A DNA stretch of 42,529 nucleotides, taken from NCBI RefSeq assembly GCF_022829585.1, contig NZ_JAKSYC010000146.1:1-42529 (forward strand), given 5' to 3'. The notes beneath the pieces are model-generated. The model made no database searches. It had not been told where the DNA came from and saw only the letters and a list, made by a program, of their open reading frames with translations. Source of the stretch: Methylobacterium sp. J-026 (GTDB lineage: Bacteria > Pseudomonadota > Alphaproteobacteria > Rhizobiales > Beijerinckiaceae). A program made the translations under genes and the position numbers. Below, piece after piece: positions 27,951 to 35,391 of this stretch (positions within the stretch are counted from its first letter, which is position 1; each line of letters starts with the position of its first letter).

Positions 27951-28079
27951 ATGAACCTCATCGGACGCATCGTTTCAAAGATCCTCGGCAACGAGAACCG
28001 CCCCGTCGATCGCGACGACCGGAACGCCAGCACCGCGACGCCGATCGGCCGCCTGGTCACGAAGATCCTGGGCCGATAG
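27951..28079 (+). CDS. 42-residue peptide with a duplicated amphipathic motif
   Basis: An ATG at 27951 lies seven bases after GGAGGG and opens a 42-codon frame ending TAG. Residues 4-13 read IGRIVSKILG and residues 32-41 read IGRLVTKILG, joined by a charged, disordered linker rich in Asp, Arg and Asn. Seven of the ten aligned residues are identical and the rest are conservative; three of the identical residues use different synonymous codons, which argues for selection at the protein level. The motifs would form short amphipathic helices, so membrane association or self-assembly is plausible. A perfect palindrome follows two bases after the stop. No known family is recognised. Confidence 0.7.
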   Translation: MNLIGRIVSKILGNENRPVDRDDRNASTATPIGRLVTKILGR

Positions 28080-28080
28080 G

Positions 28081-28098
28081 GCGCTCGGCGCCGAGCGC
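28081..28098. terminator. Perfect 18-bp palindrome behind the small peptide gene
   Basis: GCGCTCGGCGCCGAGCGC is fully self-complementary and begins two bases after the peptide stop. It could form a hairpin that ends or stabilises the transcript, but there is no T-tract. A protein-binding site is also possible. Confidence 0.4.
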
Positions 28099-28161
28099 GT
28101 CACAGCAGAACCTTCAAGCCGTTCCCGATCGCAACGCGGGCGCGTACGGCTCGAACGCGCT

Positions 28162-28187
28162 GGCCGCGCGCCGTCAGGCGCGCGGCC
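28162..28187. terminator. Strong GC hairpin behind the patatin-like gene
   Basis: GGCCGCGCGCC and GGCGCGCGGCC, perfect 11-base arms around GTCA, lie six bases past the stop of the minus-strand patatin-like gene. There is no T-tract; it may act as a 3'-end stabiliser or as a two-way terminator between convergent genes. Confidence 0.45.
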
Positions 28188-28193
28188 TCACAG

Positions 28194-29381
28194 TTAGTTC
28201 GCGATCGCGGCGGCCGTCTCCTTGACGGTCGGCGCCGCCGGCACCGTGTGTTGCCAGAACGTGCCGGTCCGACCCTTCGCCATGCCCTCCTCATAGAGGG
28301 CGCGCATGTAGGCGGTGTCGAAACCCTTCGAGGGGGGAACCTTCGGGCCGTCCTCGTCGATGTAGGTCAGGTTGAAGCCGATGCCGTTGTTCCGCGCGAG
28401 CGCGTAGGTCGCCGTCAGCGTGGCCCGCGAGCGGGCTCGGCTCGCCGTGGTGAAGGAGCGCCCGACGATCGAGAGGGTGTTGTCCTTTGTGACCTCGAAA
28501 TCGGGTTCCAGGCGGCCGTTGATCACCACGAAGATCTCGGCCTTGCCGCCGGTCCGGATCCGGCCGTCGCGCAGCAGCAGCGTCTGCGGCAACGTGAAGA
28601 CCGGCGTCACCACCGAACCGTCGACATGCATCTCCTGGAAGCGCGTATCGCCCGCCGAGACGTCGATCAGCTGCGGCGGGAACACCGCCGGGATGCTGGC
28701 CGAGGCGGCCAGGACGTCGCGGAACAGCTCCCGGGCGTTCGGCACCCCGCTCGCCGCGATGGCGCCCATGTTCCAGATCACCGCGCGCTGGGAATCCAGG
28801 TTCGTGGTCACCACCAGCAGGCGCCGGCCCTTGGCGTGCTCCTCGGCCACCGCGCGGATCAGGTCCGGCGTGACGTAGCGGTCGATCAGGTTGCGCAGGC
28901 GCCCGTCGCCGAACAGGCCCGAGCCGAACAGCACGTTCGCGAGGTTGGGCGACGCCACCAGATCACCGGCGACGCCGCTGGTGTAGAATTCGGTCAGGTA
29001 GGCGTCGTAGGCCGGACCCAGGAAGGCGAAGGGCGCGATCAGAGCACCGGTCGAGACACCCGACACCAGGGTGAATTCCGGTCGCTGGCCCGAAGCCGTC
29101 CAGCCGTTGAGCACACCGGCGCCGTAGGCCCCGTCGCCGCCGCCGCCCGAGAGTGCCAGGTAGGTGAATCCCTTGGCCCGACTGTGCGGGTTGGCGGCGA
29201 GTTCCGCGATCGTCTCCACCGAGGCGTCGGCGAAAACGCGGGCGCCCGGAATGCCGGGAATGCCCGCGAGCGACGCCTGCTCGGCGGTGTACGGCGTGCG
29301 CGGAAGACTGCCGCAGGCCGTGACCTGGCCCGCCAGCCCGAGCGCCACCAGCGCGTGCAGGCTTGTCCGACGGAAACCCAT
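28194..29381 (-). CDS. Patatin-like phospholipase, predicted lipoprotein
   Basis: This 395-residue protein should be a lipid-anchored serine acyl hydrolase. The signal runs to a lipobox VTAC with Cys at residue 23. SGGGGDGAYGAG (~78-89) is the oxyanion-hole loop, GVSTGA carries the nucleophile Ser110, and DGS at ~254-256 supplies the dyad aspartate. The start is the ATG at 29381, which gives a standard lipoprotein signal; 43 upstream in-frame codons look non-coding. It sits alone, divergent from gcrA. Substrates may be phospholipids or membrane-derived lipids; direct evidence is lacking. Confidence 0.88.
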   Translation of the reverse strand: MGFRRTSLHALVALGLAGQVTACGSLPRTPYTAEQASLAGIPGIPGARVFADASVETIAELAANPHSRAKGFTYLALSGGGGDGAYGAGVLNGWTASGQRPEFTLVSGVSTGALIAPFAFLGPAYDAYLTEFYTSGVAGDLVASPNLANVLFGSGLFGDGRLRNLIDRYVTPDLIRAVAEEHAKGRRLLVVTTNLDSQRAVIWNMGAIAASGVPNARELFRDVLAASASIPAVFPPQLIDVSAGDTRFQEMHVDGSVVTPVFTLPQTLLLRDGRIRTGGKAEIFVVINGRLEPDFEVTKDNTLSIVGRSFTTASRARSRATLTATYALARNNGIGFNLTYIDEDGPKVPPSKGFDTAYMRALYEEGMAKGRTGTFWQHTVPAAPTVKETAAAIAN

Positions 29382-29830
29382 CCTCGTCACCCCGATCCGT
29401 GAAACCCGGCCACTGTGCCATACGGAACGAGCTTGGCCGCAGCGGAGGTTCCGTCTTAGCCGGCCAATGGGCGCGATAACATGGCGCTGTTGCGCGGGGG
29501 TCACGATCATACGGGATCGCGGGTTCGCACAACCGATGCGGGCGCATCACCCACGCGGTGGCGCGATCGGGCCGCCGCGCCGGACGCCGTCAAACCTTTG
29601 GCGGTGGACAGGAGGCGCCCCGGACTGCCCGGCGCCCTTGCAACGCTCGCGAGCCGCGCGCTAGGGTTCCCCGCGGCTTGACGAGACAGGGTGTCGCACT
29701 GCGGTGCGGAGCCTGTCGCGCGGGTGCGCGGTCCGCACGGCGGCGTGGCCGGCCGAATGGCGGGTCCATTGACCCGGGATGCGCATCGCAGACCATGGCG
29801 CAGCGCAAGCCGCAGGGGGCGGAGGGGATG
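29382..29830. other. Divergent region upstream of gcrA with a nested hairpin
   Basis: About 450 bases between the patatin-like gene and gcrA. At 29685-29717, GACAGG/CCTGTC encloses CGCAC/GTGCG, a nested stem in the expected gcrA leader. TTGACG at 29678-29683 might be a -35, but no matching -10 is seen. I found no TTAA-N7-TTAA or GANTC motif here. Short open frames are not convincing genes. Confidence 0.4.
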
Positions 29831-30370
29831 ATGGAAGCGGGCGTCGTAGGCTGGACGGATGATCGCGTGGCGCTCCTGCGCCGGCTGTGGGAGGAAGGGC
29901 AGAGCGCGAGCAAGATCGCGGCGCAGCTCGGTGGCGTGACCCGCAACGCGGTGATCGGCAAGGTCCATCGCCTCGGTCTGGCCGGACGCCCGAGGGGCGG
30001 CGAGGAACTGCCTGCCGCCGCCGTCGTGGTGCCGTCGGCGAAGACCGTGGAGATCGAGACCGCCATCGCGGTGGTCGAGACGCAGGCCCCCGAGCCGGTG
30101 GCGATCCTGTCGCACCGCCCGGCGCCCGAATTCCCGGCCCCCGCGCCGGCGACAGCACCGGTCCCTCTGGCCACCTCCCAGCGGGTCACGATCATGGACC
30201 TGCGCGAATCCATGTGCCGCTGGCCGCTCGGCGACCCGACCACACCGGAATTCCGGTTCTGCGGCGGCCGCGCGATCACCGGCCTCCCCTACTGCACCCA
30301 CCACGCCGAGATCGCCTACCAGCCCGCGGCCGAGCGGAAGCGGGATCGCCGGGTCGCCTCGTTCCGCTGA
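29831..30370 (+). CDS. gcrA: Cell-cycle transcriptional regulator GcrA
   Basis: This 179-residue protein matches GcrA, the alphaproteobacterial regulator that binds the sigma-70 holoenzyme and promoters with methylated GANTC sites. The N-terminal HTH reads GWTDDRVALLRRLW, then SASKIAAQLGGVTRNAVIGK and VHRLGLAGRP. A proline/alanine-rich linker of ~70 residues leads to the C-terminal sigma-interaction domain, with LRESMCRWPLGDP, FRFCGGRAITGLPYC and HHAEIAYQP. The ATG at 29831 is five bases after GGAGG; an upstream ATG at 29794 is possible. The length matches known GcrA. It is convergent with the TAXI gene (12-base gap). Confidence 0.95.
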   Translation: MEAGVVGWTDDRVALLRRLWEEGQSASKIAAQLGGVTRNAVIGKVHRLGLAGRPRGGEELPAAAVVVPSAKTVEIETAIAVVETQAPEPVAILSHRPAPEFPAPAPATAPVPLATSQRVTIMDLRESMCRWPLGDPTTPEFRFCGGRAITGLPYCTHHAEIAYQPAAERKRDRRVASFR

Positions 30371-30382
30371 TCGGGGACAGGG

Positions 30383-31348
30383 TCAGGGGCGGCTCGCGTC
30401 TGTCGCGCGCAGGTAGCGTACGGTGGCGGCGTTGATGCGCTCCGGCGGCACCAGCCCGATGAGGTTCCTCGGGTGGGTCGGCGCTGCGGCGTCGCGGGCG
30501 AGCGCGCGGACGATCCGGTCAGCCGGATGGCCGTCGAAGCCTGGGCGCGCCAGGACGAAGCTCCAGGAGCCCACCGTCTCGATCGGGTCTGCCTGCCCCG
30601 GAAAGCTGCCGGTCGGCACGGTCAGCCGCTTCATCGCGGCGCCGGGCTGCGCGAGGCGCGCGATCCCGGTCTCGGACGGACCGAAGAACCGGGCTCCGCC
30701 CGGCGCGCGGGCGAGCGCTGCGAAGCCCGGCCAGTCGAGACCGCCGCCCCAGAGCGCGTCGGCACGGCCTTCGCGCACCAGGGTCGGCCCATCACCCGCC
30801 CGGTCGAGCAGGATCGGGCGAATGTCGCGCTCGGGATCGAGCCCCGAAGCGGCGAGCACGGTGCGCCCCATCACGGTGAGGCCGGACTGGTGCGTGCCCA
30901 GCGCCACCGCGCGTCCACGCAGATCCGCCACCGACCGGATCGGGCTGCCCGCCGGGACCACGAACAGGCCGGGTGTCGGGTACATCGGGGCCAGCACGGT
31001 GACCCCGCCGGGGTCGGCGAAGGCCGGGTAGGCGTACTCTCCTTGAACCAAGCCGAGATCGACGGAGCCGGACCGCAGGAGGCCGAGATTCTCGGCCGAG
31101 CCGGCGCTGGCGCGGGTCTCGATCGTGACGTCCGGATCGGCCTGCCGGATCGCCGCCGCGAAGGCCGCTCCGAAGGCCGGGAAGCCGCCGCCCGGCGTCG
31201 CCGTGGCCAGGACGACGTGGACGGCGTCAGCGGCCTGGGCCGGCCGCGCCGCGAGGAGGCCGAGCGCCGCAAGGATCGCCGTCCGGCGCGTCAACGGCCC
31301 TGCTCCGGCGGTGTGCGTACGGCGTGTCGGCATCGGCGGTCCCGTCAT
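30383..31348 (-). CDS. TAXI-family TRAP transporter solute-binding protein (orphan)
   Basis: This ~321-residue periplasmic protein has a Tat-like signal (LTRRTAILAALGLLAARPAQ) and the TAXI fold typical of TRAP systems: TPGGGFPAFGAAFAAA, SAGSAENLGLLRSGSVDLGL, GTHQSGLTVMGRTVL and NPRNLIGLVPPERINAATV-like C-terminal features. TAXI proteins usually work with a large fused membrane subunit; none is nearby, so it is an orphan or its partner is elsewhere. The start could be 31348 or 31333; neither has a strong ribosome-binding site. Ligand unknown. Confidence 0.82.
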   Translation of the reverse strand: MTGPPMPTRRTHTAGAGPLTRRTAILAALGLLAARPAQAADAVHVVLATATPGGGFPAFGAAFAAAIRQADPDVTIETRASAGSAENLGLLRSGSVDLGLVQGEYAYPAFADPGGVTVLAPMYPTPGLFVVPAGSPIRSVADLRGRAVALGTHQSGLTVMGRTVLAASGLDPERDIRPILLDRAGDGPTLVREGRADALWGGGLDWPGFAALARAPGGARFFGPSETGIARLAQPGAAMKRLTVPTGSFPGQADPIETVGSWSFVLARPGFDGHPADRIVRALARDAAAPTHPRNLIGLVPPERINAATVRYLRATDASRP

Positions 31349-31617
31349 GCGTGGGCGCCCGGCCGGCGCAGAGGAGGAGAATAAGTTTCCATCGATCACG
31401 CGGCCAATAGCAAAGCCGTTCCACCAACGGCCGGACACATCGTCGGGAGCGGAAAGAACTTTCAGCAACGGCACTTAGCCCGATTGCTCCGGTGGCGGCA
31501 ACGCGATATCGCAGCCTCCCGTCCGCGTCCGAGCCCGGCCTCCCCAACCCAGGAAGCCTTGGTCTGGTCGGTCCGGACACACATCTGTCCGATCCCACGA
31601 CGAGCAGGAGTTCCGCG

Positions 31618-32592
31618 ATGGCCGATTCCCTCCACGCACCGGCGAAGGTCGGCCACGGCCGTGTCTACGGCTCGATCACCGAAACGATCGGCAACACGCC
31701 CCTGGTCCGCCTGAACCGCCTTCCGAAGGAGCACGGCGTCGATGCCGAGATCCTGCTGAAGCTCGAGTTCTTCAACCCGATCGCCAGCGTCAAGGATCGT
31801 ATCGGCGTCAACATGATCGACGCGCTGGAGGCCTCCGGCAAGCTGCAGCCCGGCGGCACGCTGGTCGAGCCGACCTCCGGCAACACCGGCATCGCCTTGG
31901 CCTTCACGGCCGCGGCGCGGGGCTACCGGCTGATCCTGGTCATGCCCGAGACCATGTCGCTGGAGCGGCGCAAGATGCTCGCCTTCCTGGGCGCGGAGCT
32001 GGCGCTGACCCCCGGCGCGCAGGGCATGAAGGGCGCGATCGCCAAGGCCGAGGAGCTGCTGAAGGAGATTCCCGGCTCGGTGATGCCGCAGCAATTCTCC
32101 AACCCCGCCAACCCCGAGATCCACCGGAAGACCACCGCCGAGGAAATCTGGAGCGACACCGGCGGCCAGCTCGACGCGTTCGTGGCCGGCGTGGGCACGG
32201 GTGGCACCATCACCGGTGTCGGCGAGGTGCTGAAGCCCCGCCTTCCCCACATGAAGGTCTTTGCCGTGGAGCCGGAGGAATCCCCGGTGATCTCCGGCGG
32301 CCAGCCCGGCCCGCACAAGATCCAGGGGATCGGCGCCGGCTTCATCCCCGACAACCTCCACACCGCCATCCTCGACGGCGTGCTGAAGGTCTCCAATCAG
32401 ACTGCCTTCGAGACCGCCCGGGCGCTGGCCCGGCTGGAGGGCATCCCGGGGGGCATCTCAACCGGCGGCAACGTCGCGGCCGCGCTGGAGCTGGCCAAAC
32501 GGCCCGAGTTCCAGGGCAAGCGCATCGTGACCATCGCCTGCTCCTTCGCCGAGCGCTACATCTCGTCGGCGCTGTTCGACGGGATCGGCTGA
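31618..32592 (+). CDS. cysK: Cysteine synthase A (O-acetylserine sulfhydrylase)
   Basis: This 324-residue PLP enzyme makes cysteine from O-acetylserine and sulfide. [17 protein letters not shown] contains the PLP-binding lysine, [10 protein letters not shown] binds substrate carboxylate, and [15 protein letters not shown] is the phosphate-binding loop. [16 protein letters not shown] is the usual N-terminus. CAGGAG lies seven bases before the ATG at 31618. Single-gene context; divergent from the TAXI gene. No riboswitch was recognised in the leader. Confidence 0.95.
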   Translation: MADSLHAPAKVGHGRVYGSITETIGNTPLVRLNRLPKEHGVDAEILLKLEFFNPIASVKDRIGVNMIDALEASGKLQPGGTLVEPTSGNTGIALAFTAAARGYRLILVMPETMSLERRKMLAFLGAELALTPGAQGMKGAIAKAEELLKEIPGSVMPQQFSNPANPEIHRKTTAEEIWSDTGGQLDAFVAGVGTGGTITGVGEVLKPRLPHMKVFAVEPEESPVISGGQPGPHKIQGIGAGFIPDNLHTAILDGVLKVSNQTAFETARALARLEGIPGGISTGGNVAAALELAKRPEFQGKRIVTIACSFAERYISSALFDGIG

Positions 32593-32976
32593 GCGGGCTG
32601 CGCCGCGGACGCGGCGGCCGCGTGCCCCGCGCCGCGTCGAACGGTGCGGGGCCTCCCTCGGCGGGACGCGGTCCATAGGGTTCGGGCATGGCCGGCCGGG
32701 GCCGAGTCGGTCGCCACGGCGGGTGGCACAGGCCGAAGGGTGTTCGGCGACATCGTCATTCTGAGAGGCTATGTCGCTCCGAACACTCCAGTTCAAAGGT
32801 TTGAGTGAGCGTTGTCTGCAAGTCGTCTGGATTTATTCAGCACTCTTGATTGCCGCATGCGCGTATCGATCGCGCAAACGATCATAGATTCTCAGTGCCG
32901 CGGCCCGCGCGGGACCCGTCTGGATCTTCGTTGATCGTTCCGCTACCGCCGATCGGGCGACCGGTCGGAGATTCGC
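32593..32976. other. Intergenic region between cysK and the interrupted gene
   Basis: About 385 bases without a convincing gene. It contains a large inverted repeat (32740-32786, listed separately) and an AT-richer patch at 32795-32850 (GGATTTATTCAGCACTCTTG) that could be a promoter for the downstream gene. Several short GC hairpins just behind cysK lack T-tracts. Confidence 0.4.
32740..32786. repeat. 47-bp imperfect inverted repeat
   Basis: GTGTTCGGCGACAT (32740-32753) pairs with ATGTCG-CT-CCGAACAC (32771-32786): 14 base pairs with a two-base bulge and a 17-base loop. It is about 150 bases past cysK and lacks a T-tract. It could be a structured RNA, a terminator-like element or an operator. 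Confidence 0.6.
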
Positions 32977-33474
32977 ATGCGCTGCCTTTTCGCGATCCTG
33001 TGCAGCCTGTAGTCCCAAATGGCGCTGGCGCAGGGTTTCGCGATCCATGACCTGACATCCCTCGCGGAGCCGGCCCGGACGATCCTCGGCGACGGTGCCA
33101 CCGCGCAGGCCCAGCCGGGTCAGCTCATTCTCACCTGTCAGGCCTGTCAGGGCGCCCCCACGGTCGCGTTGCAGCTCGGGCGCCTGACCGACGGCACCGA
33201 GGACCGGATCCGGTCCGGCAAGACCACCCTCGCTGCGCTGGAGACCCTCTGCCTCAAGCAGAACCCCGATTGCCGGCTCACCAGCCTGCCCGCCGGACCG
33301 GCAATCGGCTGGATCAGCCTGTACGCCTTCACCGGCGGCGCGGGCTCGACCGCCGTCATCCTGCGCGACGGCGATCTTCTGACGATCGAAGCCAAGGCGA
33401 TGAGCCGCGGGGCGGCGGAGGATGCGGTGCAGCGGCTGGCCCAGGCACTCCTGCCACGCATCGTGGGACGCTGA
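32977..33474 (+). pseudogene. Exported protein gene with an in-frame TAG inside its signal peptide
   Basis: An ATG at 32977, six bases after GGAG, opens MRCLFAILCSL, then a TAG at 33010-33012, then SQMALAQGFAIHDL in the same frame to 33474. Read through, this is a textbook signal peptide with an ALAQ-type cleavage site, followed by a ~145-residue protein with four cysteines (LTCQACQG and LCLKQNPDC) and no recognised domain. The ATG at 33019 after the stop has no ribosome-binding site and would make a protein without a complete signal. A one-base change (CAG to TAG) explains it: recent nonsense mutation, sequencing error, or suppression. I favour mutation or error. Confidence 0.7.
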
Positions 33475-33601
33475 CGCCGCGTCTTCCTCCGGGAACCAGC
33501 AGCCTCCTCTCGGGGCAATGCTCCCAGGGCGACCGATCGTCCCCGGCGCAACCCTCCCGTCCCGCCTCCGTTGTCCTGCGCAGACACGGAAGAGGTGAGC
33601 C

Positions 33602-33928
33602 ATGAGCCAGCAAACAGATCGACCGTCGCTGAAGACCTTCAGCGCCCAGGCCGACCGGAACGGTCAGGATCTCGGCCAGGACTCGCCCCTCGACGTCGGG
33701 CTGGCGGCCCGGACCCAGGCCGATCTGAAGCGCGATCCGGCCGGGGACGCAGAGGCAGCGCGGATCGCCTCGGGCACGCCCGGCTCCGATGCCACGGATG
33801 CGACCGAGGCGGAGACGCCGCGCGAGAACCTCGACGCCCTCAACGGCAAGACCGGGACCGGCGCGGATCTGAGCGAGGCGATCGACCGGGCGACCGCGGC
33901 GGTCGGCCAGGACGACGGAAAACGCTGA
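33602..33928 (+). CDS. Small hydrophilic protein, first of three overlapping genes
   Basis: This 108-residue protein is rich in Asp, Ala, Gln, Arg and Gly, has no hydrophobic segment and is probably disordered. It begins MSQQTDRPSLKTFSAQADRN and contains SPLDVGLAARTQADLKRDPA and a more helical C-terminal LSEAIDRATAAVGQ. GAAGAGG lies six to eight bases before the ATG. Its stop shares one base with the next start. Composition resembles stress-related hydrophilic proteins, but no family is recognised. Confidence 0.75.
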   Translation: MSQQTDRPSLKTFSAQADRNGQDLGQDSPLDVGLAARTQADLKRDPAGDAEAARIASGTPGSDATDATEAETPRENLDALNGKTGTGADLSEAIDRATAAVGQDDGKR

Positions 33929-34233
33929 TGATCCGGCCGACGCGCGACTCCGGGACGGCGACCCGCAAGCCCGAAGACGCGGTCGGGTCCCCCGGGGGAC
34001 CCGCTGCCGGGGGCGGTCATCAGACCGCCGAGCAGGCAGCCATCACCGATATGGGCGCCGCACCCCGAACGGAACCGAAGGACGGCTGGGGCAGCACCGG
34101 TGACTCGGGACGGGCACCGCCGGCGATCGGCGGTTCGTCCGGCGGACAGTCCGACCGGAAGGCCGCGGCGGCGACTGACGACAGCATTGCGGGCGGCCTG
34201 TCCCGCGCGGAGCGGGAGACCCGGGATGACTGA
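33928..34233 (+). CDS. Small hydrophilic protein, second of three overlapping genes
   Basis: This 101-residue protein is dominated by Gly, Ala, Asp, Pro and Arg, with a glycine-rich GSPGGPAAGGGHQTAEQAA and a charged C-terminus LSRAERETRDD. It lacks signal and membrane segments. It starts within the stop of the gene before it (TGATG) and overlaps the next gene by eight bases, so it is translated by coupling. The overlaps are the main evidence that it is real. Confidence 0.65.
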   Translation: MIRPTRDSGTATRKPEDAVGSPGGPAAGGGHQTAEQAAITDMGAAPRTEPKDGWGSTGDSGRAPPAIGGSSGGQSDRKAAAATDDSIAGGLSRAERETRDD

Positions 34234-34384
34234 CCGCAAGGAGACCGACGCGAAGCCGGACAAGCCGAAGAACGTCGCGCCCGATGCCGTCAGGGACCCG
34301 AACGAGAAAACTGACGGTAAACCGGGGCTCGGGCCCCAGGGCGGCAAGACCCAGCATGACGAGACGGATCCCGGCGGCAGCTGA
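34226..34384 (+). CDS. Small Lys/Asp-rich protein, third of three overlapping genes
   Basis: This 52-residue protein is very hydrophilic (DRKETDAKPDKPKNVAPDAV) and ends in GPQGGKTQHDETDPGGS, a likely disordered tail. Its ATG lies within the end of the gene before it. Convergent fabI begins its 3' end 89 bases away; the gap contains CCCGAA/TTTGGG with a T-run, a weak candidate terminator. Confidence 0.65.
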   Translation: MTDRKETDAKPDKPKNVAPDAVRDPNEKTDGKPGLGPQGGKTQHDETDPGGS

Positions 34385-34472
34385 CCAGCCCGAATTTTTT
34401 GGGACCTCGTACGTGGCTTACGCGGTGGGTCGTTCGTAATCCGTTTTGCTACGGGCCTGCCGCGGAGACGGG

Positions 34473-35297
34473 TCAGTCCTTGTCGAGCGTCAGGTCCGGC
34501 GCGTCCGGATTCTTCATGCCGACGACATGGTAGCCGGCATCCACGTGAAGGATCTCGCCGGTCATGCCGGCGGCCATGTCGGAGACGAGATACGCCGCCG
34601 TCTCGCCGACTTCGCCGATGGTCACGGTCCGGCGCAGGGGTGCGTTGTACTCGTTCCACTTCAGGATGTAGCGGAAGTCGCCGATCCCCGAGGCGGCCAG
34701 CGTCTTGATCGGGCCAGCGGAGATCGCGTTGACCCGGATGTTCTTCGGGCCGAGATCGGCCGCGAGGTAACGCACAGAGGCCTCGAGCGCCGCCTTGGCG
34801 ACGCCCATGACGTTGTAGTGCGGCATCCATTTCTCGGCGCCGTAATAGGTCAGCGTCACGAGCGAGCCGCCGGGGCGCATGATCTTCTCGGCGCGCTGGG
34901 CCACCGCCGTGAACGAGTAGCACGAGACCAAGAGCGACTTGGTGAAGTTCTCCTCCGAGGTCTCGATGTAGCGGCCGGTCAGCTCGTCCTTGTCGGAGAA
35001 GGCGACGCAGTGGACGACGAAGTCGATCCCGTCGGAGAAGACCCGGGCCGCCTCCGCGAACACCGCGTCGATCGTGGCCGCTTCGGTCACGTCGCAATGG
35101 CCGATGACGTGGGCGTCGACTTCCCTCGCCAGCGGCTCGACCCGCTTGCGCAGGGCATCGCCCTGATAGGTGAAGGCGAGTTCCGCCCCGTGGGCGCGGG
35201 CGCTGCGGGCGATGCCCCAGGCGATCGAGCGGTTGTTGGCGACACCCAGGACGATGCCCCGCTTGCCCGCCAGAAGCCCCTGCCCGTGTTCCGCCAT
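34473..35297 (-). CDS. fabI: Enoyl-[acyl-carrier-protein] reductase (NADH), FabI type
   Basis: This 274-residue short-chain dehydrogenase completes each round of fatty-acid elongation. GIVLGVANNRSIAWGIA is the FabI-type nucleotide-binding start, YYGAEKWMPHYNVMGVAKAA carries the catalytic tyrosine(s) and lysine, and NAISAGPIKTLAASGIGDF is the substrate-loop region. The length fits. The start ATG is at 35297. Monocistronic by spacing; upstream and divergent neighbours are unrelated. Confidence 0.96.
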   Translation of the reverse strand: MAEHGQGLLAGKRGIVLGVANNRSIAWGIARSARAHGAELAFTYQGDALRKRVEPLAREVDAHVIGHCDVTEAATIDAVFAEAARVFSDGIDFVVHCVAFSDKDELTGRYIETSEENFTKSLLVSCYSFTAVAQRAEKIMRPGGSLVTLTYYGAEKWMPHYNVMGVAKAALEASVRYLAADLGPKNIRVNAISAGPIKTLAASGIGDFRYILKWNEYNAPLRRTVTIGEVGETAAYLVSDMAAGMTGEILHVDAGYHVVGMKNPDAPDLTLDKD

Positions 35298-35391
35298 GAT
35301 CGATCCCGAAGCCTCGCGACACCTCGCGGCGCCGGGGCGTCTCCTTAGCGGAGGCGGCCCGGCGACGGAAGTCCGGGGCGCCCCCGCGCGT

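Noticed and set aside
31349..31617. SAM riboswitch or other sulfur-related leader before cysK
   Set aside because: No conserved core of a known riboswitch could be seen.
33010..33012. TAG as a programmed amino acid (pyrrolysine-like recoding)
   Set aside because: No pyrrolysine machinery is expected in this kind of organism and nothing in the window suggests it; mutation or error is simpler.
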